Shown here: in pieces, positions 6,762 to 13,489 of the stretch
How positions within the stretch are numbered: position 1 is the stretch's first letter
Layout: each line of letters opens with the position of its first letter
DNA from: Chrysochromulina parva
Taxonomy: Eukaryota; Haptophyta; Prymnesiales; Chrysochromulinaceae
Length of the DNA: 13,489 bases
Direction of reading: 5' to 3'
Assembly: GCA_002887195.1 (NCBI GenBank)
Contig: PJAB01001583.1
Coordinates: forward strand, 1 to 13,489
Made by a program: the position numbers and the translations under genes
Notes under the pieces: generated by a model
What the model saw: the letters and a program-made list of their open reading frames with translations, nothing else
Database searches by the model: none
Told to the model about the DNA's origin: nothing

Positions 6762-8612
6762 TTAACCGTCCGCCCCAAGACGTGAACCGTCCGCCGTCCG
6801 TGCAAGGTCCTGGAGCCGCATAATCTCGTGGTCTTTCGCGAGGATCACACGCTCGAGCTCCTGCGTGAGCTTGAGCTGCATCTCAAACTTCTCGCGCGAG
6901 CGCACGGTGGACGACCCGTTTCCAAAGAAGCCACTCGAGGGCCACAGGGCCTCCTCCCTCGATCGGAGCTCCACCTCACGAAGGCTTGCATGCTTGTGCT
7001 TGAGCGTCGCCCGCTGCTGGAGCTCCCGGAGTGCCTGCCAGCCGGCCTTGACCTCGGTCGCGAGGGCGGAGCGTGCCGCCTCGGCGTCCGCAGCGCGCTG
7101 CAAAGCCGCGGTTCGCTGCTGTGCCGCCGCCTCCGCCGCCGCCGCCGCACCCTCCCTCTCCCTCTCCAAGGACGCGAGCGCCTCCGCCGCCGCCGCCTCC
7201 GCCTTCGCCTGCGCCGCCGCCGCCTCGGCTGCACGTGCCTCCGCCACTGCCCGCGCCGCGCTCGCCTCGGCGGCCTGCGCGCCACTCCGCGCCTTGTCGG
7301 CTGTGAACGTGACGTTTCGTTCAGCCTGCTGCGCGAGCGAGCGCGCCATCACCACATGCAGCTCGGCCGCCTTCGCCTCGGCAGCCGCCGCCCGGTGCTC
7401 CGCGTCGCCCCTGCCCAACTCGCTCGCGGCAACGCGCGCCTCGAGCGCGCGAAGGGCTTCGGCAGAGGCGAGCGACGCGAGGGCCAACTGGCGGCGCATC
7501 TCCGCAATCTCGAGCGCGAGCTCAGAGCGCGCCACTTGGGCCGCGAGAGCTTCGCACTGATGACTCTCGCATCTCGTCCTCATCTCGGCGAGCGTGCCTC
7601 GCGACGCGAGGTCCGACGCCTGCGCCTGCGCCTGCGCCGCCGCCACACTCGAGGCCGCCTCCGCCGCGGCCGCCTCCGAGGCCGCCAGCGACGCCGCCCG
7701 AGCTCCGTCCACGATTGCCTCCGCTGCGTCCGCCCTCGCCTCGGCCGCCTGCCGTGCTGCCTCGGCCTCGGCTGCCGTGCGCGCCGCCTCTGCCGCCCGC
7801 ACCATCGCCGCGGCTGACTCCGCTCTCGCCGCGGCCTCACCCTCACGCGCCATCTTCATGGCTAGCTCGGCACGCGCACGCGCCGCCTCTGCCTCCGCTA
7901 AGCGTGCCTCGAGCGCCTCGGCTGCCGCGTGATCGGCGTCGTGCTGAGCACGCTCGGCCAGTGCGTCGCGCGCCGCTTCCGCCGCCTTCGACTGCCCGTG
8001 TATGACGGTGGCGCTCGCCGGCTTCGGAGAAGGGTCGACGTCCTCATCAAGCTCATCAAGCTCATCAAGGGACTCCTCCTTCTCCTCCTCCTCCGACTCG
8101 CTCGCCTCCTCCCCTTCCGACTCCTTCGCCTCCGCCTCGCCAACCGCCTCGCCTCGCTGCTCCCCAATCCGCTCCGTGCCGCCCTCCCGATGCACCGTGT
8201 CCGCAGCCACTACAACTCTTCTCCTCCAACGCTCCTCCGCCATGCTCGCCGAAGCATGCTCATGGTCAGCGCCACCGCCGCTCGCGTGCGCAACGAGGAT
8301 CTCGAGGACGACGGTGCCCACGGCCGCCCTTTGCAGCAAATGGGTTGTCTCTGCGTGCCCCGTGGTTACTTCGCCGTTCACCCTGACGATCACGTCTCCA
8401 ACATTGAGGGTGCCATCTTGGGCGGCCACGCTGCCCGTATGAATTGAGGCGATGGATGGGTGAGCGTCCGATCCTGTGAGGCGGATGCCGAGCTTTGTGT
8501 CGAGAGTGGGCTTAATGAGTGTGACGATCTTCGACTCCACGATCGTCAGAGGCTCCGCCATACAAGATGCGGCGTGTCGTCTGCGTCGCGGAATGCGACG
8601 TGTGCTATTCAT
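6762..8612 (-). CDS. PDZ protein with acidic linker and long coiled coil
   Basis: This is a 616-residue protein in three parts. A single PDZ domain (about 24-107) has the carboxylate-binding loop LGIRLTG (41-47) and the typical DGTLNVGDVIVRVNG strand-turn (66-80). PDZ domains bind C-terminal peptides. A linker (108-200) contains a Glu-rich segment and a DELDELDE repeat (181-192). From about 205 to 590 it is an almost unbroken Ala/Glu/Arg-rich helix with heptad character, probably a dimeric rod, ending in a helical tail rich in Lys, Arg and Glu. No membrane segment is seen. The whole suggests a scaffold tethering a PDZ ligand to a filament or membrane. Two starts are possible: the ATG at 8612 (A at -3), giving a basic RRIPRRRR leader, or the ATG at 8561, which begins just before the domain. 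The Ala bias makes antisense frames long, but only this strand gives a recognisable domain. Confidence 0.88.
   Translation of the reverse strand: MNSTRRIPRRRRHAASCMAEPLTIVESKIVTLIKPTLDTKLGIRLTGSDAHPSIASIHTGSVAAQDGTLNVGDVIVRVNGEVTTGHAETTHLLQRAAVGTVVLEILVAHASGGGADHEHASASMAEERWRRRVVVAADTVHREGGTERIGEQRGEAVGEAEAKESEGEEASESEEEEKEESLDELDELDEDVDPSPKPASATVIHGQSKAAEAARDALAERAQHDADHAAAEALEARLAEAEAARARAELAMKMAREGEAAARAESAAAMVRAAEAARTAAEAEAARQAAEARADAAEAIVDGARAASLAASEAAAAEAASSVAAAQAQAQASDLASRGTLAEMRTRCESHQCEALAAQVARSELALEIAEMRRQLALASLASAEALRALEARVAASELGRGDAEHRAAAAEAKAAELHVVMARSLAQQAERNVTFTADKARSGAQAAEASAARAVAEARAAEAAAAQAKAEAAAAEALASLEREREGAAAAAEAAAQQRTAALQRAADAEAARSALATEVKAGWQALRELQQRATLKHKHASLREVELRSREEALWPSSGFFGNGSSTVRSREKFEMQLKLTQELERVILAKDHEIMRLQDLARTADGSRLGADG
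8043..8069 (-). repeat. 9-bp tandem repeat in PDZ gene
   Basis: Three perfect copies of CTCATCAAG (plus strand) encode the repeated LDE of DELDELDE in the acidic linker. The unit is a multiple of three, so copy changes would keep the frame. It lies in a low-complexity linker where length variation is probably tolerated. Confidence 0.7.
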
Positions 8613-8650
8613 TCTCGACGAACGCGAAACACAACGTCAACGGATTGCAT

Positions 8651-8666
8651 GTCTTGCATGCAAGAC
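8651..8666. promoter_or_regulatory. Perfect 16-bp palindrome GTCTTGCATGCAAGAC
   Basis: The sequence equals its own reverse complement over all 16 bases. It lies 39 bases upstream of the ATG at 8612, or 90 from the ATG at 8561. The centre TGCATGCA contains the GCATGC core known from RY-type elements of plants. A homodimeric transcription-factor site is the natural reading, but a cruciform or chance palindrome cannot be excluded. Confidence 0.45.
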
Positions 8667-8939
8667 GGTCCCAGAAAAAAAGCGTCGTCAGACTTCCCGT
8701 CGCGCGTCGGGAACTAGCGGATTCTCGTTTTGAGTCCTTCACGGCGCCGTTGCGGCCGTGCCATTGGGCCGTGCGGCCCTCCGTGTTGAGCTCCCGGTTG
8801 TATGTATCTGCTAATACTTGTGTTATACTTGTGGGCGGGCGCGTGCTTGCGCGAGTGGGTGAATAGGCTATACAATAGGCCGGAAACGTCGACCCTCTAC
8901 CCAAATACTCGCAGGATTAGGAGGGGCGTGTGGGCCTCC

Positions 8940-8959
8940 AGGTACAATTAAGGTACAAT
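8940..8959 (-). terminator. Duplicated UGUAC-type element after reductase stop
   Basis: AGGTACAAT occurs at 8940-8948 and 8951-8959. On the transcript strand it reads ATTGTACC twice, 22-42 bases after the reductase TGA. Many algae lack AATAAA, and green algae use UGUAA, so a UGUAC-based poly(A) signal is possible here. This is inference from position only. Confidence 0.25.
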
Positions 8960-8981
8960 AGATTTGGGGTGGTCGTCAATG

Positions 8982-10937
8982 TCACCCCTGCAAGGTGACG
9001 ATCGCCGATGGGCTCACGCCGAGTCGCGAGATGAGGGTGGCCATCTCGGAGCCGAAACTCGCGGGGCCGCACACGACGACGCGCGGTCCCGGGCCCGTCG
9101 GTGACGCAGCCGGCGGCGGGGGCGGCATGCCCGTGGGCTCGGCCTGTCGTGGCTCAGCACCGGTTGCGTCACCAAGGTGGCGTCGCAACGCCTGCGAGAG
9201 TAACTGCTGCTCGATCCGGCCGTGGCTGACAGAGAGTGCGGGGAAGCGACCCGCGTCGATGGCTGGCTTCGTTCCCGCAGCTGCGTCCGTCACGGTGACA
9301 AAGACCCGCAGCAACGCGCGCGGCCACTCGTCGACCGCCGCCGCAAGCTCCTCGATCAAGAGCGCGTCGTCGGCCCGGCATGAGTAGACGATCGTCATCG
9401 GGAGAGCGCTCAGCTGGGAAGAGGAGCTCGCCACGACGCCCGTCTTTGCTTGCTGGAGGATCTGCCACATCGGAGCGATGCCCGTCCCGCCCGCCACGAG
9501 CACCACGCTTGCAAAGTCGAGCGCTGGCGCCGTGCCGGGCGCGAGCTTGGGATCATTCTGCAGCTCCGGATGAGAGAGATCGTCGACTCGCCCAAGACGG
9601 CGCCTCAGAGCCGACACTTTAGACGCGGGCGGACGCAAGCTTGGGAGCACGAGGGTCGTTTTGGGAGGGGAGAACCACAAGTGGGCGCCCAGGGGCTGTG
9701 CCCTGAGGTACTGGGTGGCCTTGCCATTCGAGTAGATCTTGATGAGCAACTTGAGCTCGCCGCGTTCGAGATCGTCCTCGGAGGAGAGTGGTGTATAATC
9801 TCGCTCGATCACCTCGGGCATCGTCACCTCGGGCATGGTCATCTCGGGCATCGTCACCTCGGGCATGGTCGGTGGCCAATTGTCCGTGTCTGAGTCCTCG
9901 GCGATGAGGACCTTGCGCATCCCCGCCGTCGAGGGCGAGGGCGCCGTCTTGGGTATGGGCGCCGTTGTGGGCGCCGTAAGCGACCCGCCTCCAGCAGAGG
10001 CCGAGCCAGATGCGCCCAAGACGGCGCCATCGAGCTCGACGCGTAGGGTGACGTGCCACGTGCGCGCACGATCGGCGCCAGCTGTCCCCGTGCGACTGGA
10101 GGCGCCGCCGCCACCGCTGCCGCCGCATCGGCCGCGTTTGCCAGCTTGGACACGCGCGGCGTCGCTCGAGGTGAAGGAGTAGACGGCACTCCATTCGGAT
10201 TTCGAGTCGACCCTCTCGAGCCGCCAGCAAGCGACGCGCTCCCACTCACATTCGAGGATGTCGTCGTCTCGGCTAGCCGCACGGCCTTTGCTCCGCAAGC
10301 CCAAGATCAGCCGTCGGAGGTGATGTGCCTGAAGCAGCGGGTGCGCCGCGCCTGCCGCGGCTACCACCTTGTCGGTGATCTTCAATGCGCTCACGAGATG
10401 ATGATCGTACTGGTCGTCGTCGGTAGTGCACGCAGAGATGTGGAGCAGCATCTCTGCGCGCGAAAGGTCCTGCTCGAGTGCATGCACGCGGCGTACCTCC
10501 TTTAGCTTGACCCCCAGCTCGGCATCAAGAGCTGGGCTCCTGCCTAAGGCGTAAGTCACGGTTCTGATCGACTCTTCCAACGAGCCCACCCCAGTCCGGA
10601 ATCGGTCCTTTCCCTCCCTCACTATCAGCACGTTGGGCCCCGCCCCGCATCGGCCGAAGCACCAATCGGTCTCCACCTTGCAGCCGCCGCCCGACGCCTC
10701 CACGAGGTCTTCGATCTCGGCGAGCGTAGTGTGTGAACCATTCTGGCTGCAGGCTCCGCCAACGCAGACGTGAACTGAAGGCGTGGAGGATCGCCGCCAC
10801 GGCTCCACATACGGCGCCTTCTCCAGCTTCTCCTCCAGCTGGAGATCGTCGGTGCTGCTCGTCGACCCCATCATTTCGCACACGGAGCCTTCAGAGCCTT
10901 CAGAGCCTTGCCATTTCGGCCGCGTGAAATGCAACAT
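8982..10937 (-). CDS. Fusion of [2Fe-2S] thioredoxin-like ferredoxin and cytochrome-b5-reductase-type domain
   Basis: This encodes 651 residues from the first in-frame ATG; a second ATG at 10871 has a better context and would give 629. The N-terminal domain (about 54-130) is a thioredoxin-like ferredoxin with CVGGACSQNG (C58, C63) and DWCFGRCGAGPNV (C93, C97), four likely [2Fe-2S] ligands. A helical linker follows (130-230). The C-terminal half matches ferredoxin/cytochrome b5 reductases: a FAD-binding barrel with RDYTPLSS (379-386), the NAD(P) loop VAGGTGIAPM (481-490), an IVYSCRADDALLIEEL segment and the terminal VVCGPASF (621-628). Electrons would pass between NAD(P)H, FAD and the cluster. 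Acceptor and compartment are unknown and no clear transit peptide is seen. The barrel carries a large Gly/Ser/Ala/Pro-rich insertion (about 260-370) and ends in a (MPEVT)-type repeat just before the FAD motif. A second low-complexity insertion (about 594-616) precedes the CGP motif. Frame is kept throughout, so it is probably functional. Confidence 0.88.
   Translation of the reverse strand: MLHFTRPKWQGSEGSEGSVCEMMGSTSSTDDLQLEEKLEKAPYVEPWRRSSTPSVHVCVGGACSQNGSHTTLAEIEDLVEASGGGCKVETDWCFGRCGAGPNVLIVREGKDRFRTGVGSLEESIRTVTYALGRSPALDAELGVKLKEVRRVHALEQDLSRAEMLLHISACTTDDDQYDHHLVSALKITDKVVAAAGAAHPLLQAHHLRRLILGLRSKGRAASRDDDILECEWERVACWRLERVDSKSEWSAVYSFTSSDAARVQAGKRGRCGGSGGGGASSRTGTAGADRARTWHVTLRVELDGAVLGASGSASAGGGSLTAPTTAPIPKTAPSPSTAGMRKVLIAEDSDTDNWPPTMPEVTMPEMTMPEVTMPEVIERDYTPLSSEDDLERGELKLLIKIYSNGKATQYLRAQPLGAHLWFSPPKTTLVLPSLRPPASKVSALRRRLGRVDDLSHPELQNDPKLAPGTAPALDFASVVLVAGGTGIAPMWQILQQAKTGVVASSSSQLSALPMTIVYSCRADDALLIEELAAAVDEWPRALLRVFVTVTDAAAGTKPAIDAGRFPALSVSHGRIEQQLLSQALRRHLGDATGAEPRQAEPTGMPPPPPAASPTGPGPRVVVCGPASFGSEMATLISRLGVSPSAIVTLQG
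9810..9869 (-). repeat. 15-bp minisatellite inside the reductase gene
   Basis: There are four 15-bp units (9810, 9825, 9840, 9855) of the form CACCTCGGGCATSGT. Units 1 and 3 end in CATCGT, units 2 and 4 in CATGGT, and only unit 3 has CAT instead of CAC at its start. The pattern therefore looks like a duplicated 30-bp pair. In the protein it gives MPEVTMPEMTMPEVTMPEV directly before the FAD motif RDYTPLSS. The unit length keeps the frame. Confidence 0.9.
10885..10909 (-). repeat. 9-bp repeat near reductase start
   Basis: GAGCCTTCA is repeated at 10885 and 10894, with a third partial copy from 10903. If translation starts at 10937 this encodes GSEGSEGS; if it starts at 10871 it lies in the 5' leader. 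The repeat does not decide between the two starts. Confidence 0.6.
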
Positions 10938-11099
10938 GAAAAATCGGCGCCCTTTACTTTCTTGGAATGGAAACTCCCACCACAACCGCAATGAAGGGGT
11001 ACTACTTAAAAAAATCACAGCTGTCACAGCTTAGTGTGAAATGTCCTTCAGACAACCAACTTTCTCTCGAAACTTTCTCTTCCTTTTTTGTATGTTTCG
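10938..11099. promoter_or_regulatory. Compact divergent promoter
   Basis: Only 162 bases separate the ATGs of the reductase (minus) and the beta-propeller gene (plus). AT-rich TACTTAAAAAAATC (11003-11016) is the best TATA-like candidate. Direct repeats CACAGCT (11016 and 11025) and AACTTTCTCT (11058 and 11071) lie on the propeller side, the second in a pyrimidine-rich tract probably near its transcription start. An out-of-frame ATG at 11041 would be in the leader only if transcription starts upstream of it. Confidence 0.5.
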
Positions 11100-12293
11100 A
11101 TGGACTTCGCGCCGACGTTCACGCTCGACGTTGATCCGTCATCGCTGGCGCACGCACCAGAACCGACGCGCAATTTTTCGTCGTTCAACCCCTCTCTGCT
11201 CGTGGATAATGACTCCGTCCTCGTCTATTTCAGAGTATCCAACATGCACTTCTGCGGATCACGCGCGTCCTGGCGAGAGAATATGCTCCTGCAGACGCAT
11301 CTGCGAAGCTTTTTAGGTCACGTGGAGCTGGACCGGCAGAGCTGGCAGCCCCTTTCACCCGCTGTGGTGCTTCGATCAGCCACGTCGCTCTTCAGAAAGA
11401 GCGGCGATGCGTGTTTCCACCGCGTTGACCTTGGAGGTGGTGCTTCCGGGACCTTCAGCGGACCTGAAGATCCTCGACCAGTATGGAGCACCGGCACCAT
11501 GCCACGAACGCCGTGGCTCCTTGTGTCCGCGTGGTCAGAGGATTGCACCCGTTTGCGGCCACACATGGTCAAGTTGAATGCAGGTGGTGGTGGTGGCGAA
11601 GGAGGAGGAGGTGGCGGAGGAGAAGGAGGAGATTACCCTCGCCAGTTGCCTCTGGTAGTCAGCGCGTGGCCTCCCGAATCGAATGTGGAGCATCCAGAGT
11701 CGCAGCTGCTTCAAAAGAACTGGGTGCCGTTCACACACGAGGGTTCACTCTTTGCAGAGTACTCGATTGAGCCGCACGTCGTCCTACGCATCGATCCGGA
11801 GAGCGGCCGTTGTGCGCCTGTCCTGCCGAGAGGCATCGCCATATCTGCCCGTGGGGCGATGGGCGGGAGCAAGGTGACCTTCCCTTCGTTTCTTCCGTTG
11901 GCTCGCATCGCTGCCGAGTACGGTCGCCTCTCTGGAGGGGTGCCTCCCCTCCACCTACCCGCCCACCACGTGTACTTGGGCTATGCGCATACGAAAGCTT
12001 CACGCTCAATGCCCCAGTATCTGGGGACCTCGTCCATGGCGTACAAGCATCTCTTCTACGCGTTCGAGGAGGAGCCGCCCTTTGCAGTCATCGCAGCGGG
12101 CCCGCTGCACACGCTGCCTGAACCGCCTCGCCGGGCTGAACGGACGTTTCCAACGGTACAGTTTGCCGCCGGGATGATTCTTGATGAGGCGACTGGTGAC
12201 CTGGTCATCTCGTACAGTACGATGGACTGTGGCGCGCACCTCACTCGAGTGTCCATGGAGAGCGTGTTGCGGGCCATCGGGTTAGTGTGGTAA
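11100..12293 (+). CDS. GH130-like five-bladed beta-propeller carbohydrate enzyme
   Basis: This is a 397-residue protein resembling the GH130 phosphorylase/GT108 fold class, which makes or breaks beta-mannosidic bonds. Motifs in order are GPEDPRP (121-127), matching the EDPR that follows an active-site blade, QKNWVPF (205-211), YSIEPHVVLRID (221-232), VYLGYAHTK (291-299), HLFYAFEEEPPFAV (317-330) and the terminal VQFAAGMILD...VISYSTMDCGAHLTRV (353-384). The KNWVPF and DCGAHLTRV parts resemble a GH130-related group often linked to glycosyltransferases, so transferase activity is also possible. A run of 14 Gly with two Glu (162-177) is inserted between blades and is probably a surface loop. There is no signal peptide, so it is presumably cytosolic. 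The start is the first ATG in frame, with G at +4. It shares a promoter region with the reductase fusion. Family is fairly sure; substrate and reaction are not. Confidence 0.82.
   Translation: MDFAPTFTLDVDPSSLAHAPEPTRNFSSFNPSLLVDNDSVLVYFRVSNMHFCGSRASWRENMLLQTHLRSFLGHVELDRQSWQPLSPAVVLRSATSLFRKSGDACFHRVDLGGGASGTFSGPEDPRPVWSTGTMPRTPWLLVSAWSEDCTRLRPHMVKLNAGGGGGEGGGGGGGEGGDYPRQLPLVVSAWPPESNVEHPESQLLQKNWVPFTHEGSLFAEYSIEPHVVLRIDPESGRCAPVLPRGIAISARGAMGGSKVTFPSFLPLARIAAEYGRLSGGVPPLHLPAHHVYLGYAHTKASRSMPQYLGTSSMAYKHLFYAFEEEPPFAVIAAGPLHTLPEPPRRAERTFPTVQFAAGMILDEATGDLVISYSTMDCGAHLTRVSMESVLRAIGLVW
11583..11630 (+). repeat. GGN/GAA trinucleotide tract coding for poly-Gly
   Basis: Sixteen codons of Gly (mostly GGT then GGA/GGC) with two Glu codons form a purine-rich low-complexity tract in the propeller gene. 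It is in frame and probably arose by slippage. It sits between EDPR and KNWVPF, where related proteins are expected to have a short loop. Confidence 0.8.
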
Positions 12294-12769
12294 CCGGGCG
12301 ACCCGGCGTCACATAGGCGCCGGGGACTCTGGAGTGCGGTGACGGGGGACGGTCTCGCGGTGAGGGTCAGGGTGTCTGGACTTTTATCGTTGGGCCTTAG
12401 AGCCTCCCCGGCTTATACGCCCACACGTGACTAAAACCTACACGTACGGCCGATCCCTTCCATCGGCGGACTTGCATGCATAGGTCTCCTGTGGCCAGCG
12501 GGTCCCCAGCTGGCCAAAGTTTGCTGGTGCCTCGACTTGGTACAGCTCAGTCTGGGGCTCTGGGCCACGTTCTTCCAGGCATCCGGATCCAGGCATGGCA
12601 TGGCCTGTGTCGCAAACGGATCAGGCCGCGCTGAAAGCCCCGTATCCCTCAAACTTCTACATGTACCCTGCTCGTCCTTAGGGGAACTTGACAAAATTGG
12701 ATAGATACTTGACAAAAAAAATGCGGCATGAAGCGAGCACCTGTTGCGCACGCGTGAGCCCTCTGATCA
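12294..12769. other. Intergenic region, 476 bases
   Basis: This is the 3' flank of the propeller gene and the promoter of the right-edge gene; both are on the plus strand. It includes GGACTTTTATCGTT (12378-12391), related to the left-edge repeat, and ACTTGACAAAA twice (12686 and 12707) in an AT-rich stretch. A block at 12535-12560 resembles a tRNA A box but no B box follows. No gene is supported. Confidence 0.5.
12686..12717 (+). promoter_or_regulatory. Direct repeat ACTTGACAAAA in promoter
   Basis: Two identical 11-base copies (12686-12696 and 12707-12717) start 21 bases apart, about two helical turns. They lie 53-84 bases upstream of the ATG of the right-edge gene, in the only AT-rich part of this spacer. 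The spacing places both copies on the same helix face, which suits a paired protein site. Its use is inference. Confidence 0.35.
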
Positions 12770-13489
12770 ATGCCGCAAGAGATCGACGACGATGAGGCTG
12801 GTGAGGCTCGGCCGGCCCTGTCCAAGACGAAAGAATCGCTGCGCACCTTCGGACAGCACTCATACTACTACGCGTGGAGCGAAGAGAAGAAGCAGCAGAA
12901 TGTGCCTCCGCCCAAGCCGCCGCAGCTGCTACCTATGCTGCCACTGCCGCCGCCACAAACGGCCATCGTGCCGGGCGAGCACAACGCGCACACGGAGATC
13001 GTCTCGCGCGGACCCGGCGAGGACTGGGTCGACCCGCCGCCTCCCGGCGGCTGGATGATCGTTGCGCCAGCGCCAGCATACTCCGCAGAGCAGCTGTTCA
13101 CTTGGAGTAACTGGGTGTCGCCACCGCGCGGGTGGCCGGATACGTTCGAGGGCATCCCGAAGCTCAAAGAGTTCATTTTCAAGAAGCTGGCGGGCGCGCG
13201 CGGATCGCCCAGCAGGCAAACACGCGTGCGGCTCACGCTACCGGCCCATCCGATGGAGATTGAGCGCATGGCCGAGCTCAACGTGAGATTATCGGACACA
13301 GACTCGAAAGCGAACGCGCTCGCGGTGCGCCGCAAGCTTGGGTGGGAGGTTGTGGGCGGGTTCGCCCTGCTCGAGCTGGCGCAGGGGTGCGATCGCAAGG
13401 TACCGGTAGAGCAGCCCGTGTACCATGGCGAGCACTACTATTGGAACGTGACGCCCCTCGGGCTGTGGATCGACTTGACGCCTCGCAAG
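12770..13489 (+). CDS. Unrecognised protein, 3' end outside window
   Basis: An open frame of 240 codons runs from the ATG at 12770 to the last base without a stop, so only the N-terminal part is seen. An in-frame TGA at 12764 makes this ATG the first possible start, although its -3 base is T. The N-terminus is acidic, then comes SLRTFGQHSYYYAWSEEKK (24-42), then a long Pro-rich stretch (46-65) and a Trp/Pro-rich part with DPPPPGGWMIVAP and NWVSPPRGWPDTF. Residues about 129-210 look globular and mixed (RLTLPAHPMEIERMAELNV, ALAVRRKLGWEVVGGFALLEL). The last part visible is HYYWNVTPLGLWIDLTPR. The absence of stops across 720 bases and even codon use support coding. I cannot name the family. Confidence 0.72.
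   Translation, partial: MPQEIDDDEAGEARPALSKTKESLRTFGQHSYYYAWSEEKKQQNVPPPKPPQLLPMLPLPPPQTAIVPGEHNAHTEIVSRGPGEDWVDPPPPGGWMIVAPAPAYSAEQLFTWSNWVSPPRGWPDTFEGIPKLKEFIFKKLAGARGSPSRQTRVRLTLPAHPMEIERMAELNVRLSDTDSKANALAVRRKLGWEVVGGFALLELAQGCDRKVPVEQPVYHGEHYYWNVTPLGLWIDLTPRK

Larger units (their letters stand above)
8613..8981. other. Intergenic region between PDZ and reductase genes
   Basis: This 369-base spacer has both neighbours on the minus strand, so it contains the PDZ gene's promoter and the reductase gene's 3' flank. Near the PDZ start is a perfect 16-bp palindrome (8651-8666). Further out are a duplicated GGCCGTGC (around 8754-8778), ATACTTGTG at 8814 and 8825, and AGGTACAAT at 8940 and 8951. 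No gene is supported. Confidence 0.55.

Noticed and set aside
6828..7817. Long plus-strand frame (about 330 codons) opposite the PDZ gene
   Set aside because: It is an Arg/Leu-rich shadow of the Ala/Glu-rich coiled coil, created by GC-rich codons. The opposite strand carries a recognisable PDZ domain.
10938..11027. Upstream extension of the reductase by 30 codons
   Set aside because: It would need a GTG start. The first in-frame ATG is at 10937, and the extension lies in the divergent promoter.
11041..11316. Out-of-frame ATG and frame overlapping the start of the propeller gene
   Set aside because: It is Arg/Ser-rich with no domain. The frame from 11100 carries the conserved motifs; at most it is a uORF.
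1..13489. CRISPR array, insertion sequence, phage or other mobile element
   Set aside because: There are no regularly spaced long repeats, transposase or integrase motifs, or terminal repeats with target duplication. The gene content is ordinary eukaryotic.

Overview
The window looks like nuclear DNA of a GC-rich unicellular alga, most likely a haptophyte of the Emiliania/Chrysochromulina/Prymnesium kind. The reasons are eukaryote-only protein families (an RHD3/Sey1-type ER-fusion GTPase relative, a J-domain/TPR co-chaperone, a PDZ protein), a short GT-AG intron, genes on both strands without bacterial ribosome binding sites, long Ala/Glu-rich coding regions, and a PDZ domain (LGIRLTG loop) of a style I associate with haptophyte predicted proteins. 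The taxon is an inference. I see no rRNA, tRNA, CRISPR array or transposase gene.

Layout. Bases 1-334 are non-coding with short CTTTTACC-type repeats and a perfect inverted repeat. A PF03407/GT77-like nucleotide-sugar transferase follows on the minus strand (335-1732), then about 540 bases of intergenic DNA. Next are two closely spaced minus-strand genes: a secretory, apparently catalytically dead RHD3/Sey1-like GTPase relative (2277-4021, one 89-nt intron) and a J-domain plus TPR co-chaperone (4119-5252). A divergent promoter region separates these from a plus-strand coiled-coil protein of unknown function (5609-6352). A tail-to-tail spacer leads to a minus-strand PDZ/acidic/coiled-coil protein (6762-8612). 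Then comes a minus-strand fusion of a thioredoxin-like [2Fe-2S] ferredoxin with a cytochrome-b5-reductase-type FAD/NAD domain (8982-10937). A compact divergent promoter (10938-11099) is shared with a plus-strand GH130-like beta-propeller carbohydrate enzyme (11100-12293). After a 476-base spacer, a plus-strand gene of unrecognised family runs off the right edge (12770-13489+).

Functional picture. The genes do not form one pathway. Two are carbohydrate enzymes, consistent with the elaborate extracellular glycans of such algae. Two concern protein folding or ER membranes and sit 97 bases apart. One is a redox fusion and two are scaffold-like coiled coils. The most unusual items are the RHD3-like protein that has lost its P-loop lysine and DxxG motif but gained a signal peptide, and the [2Fe-2S]/flavin reductase fusion with a 15-bp minisatellite inside its FAD-binding domain.
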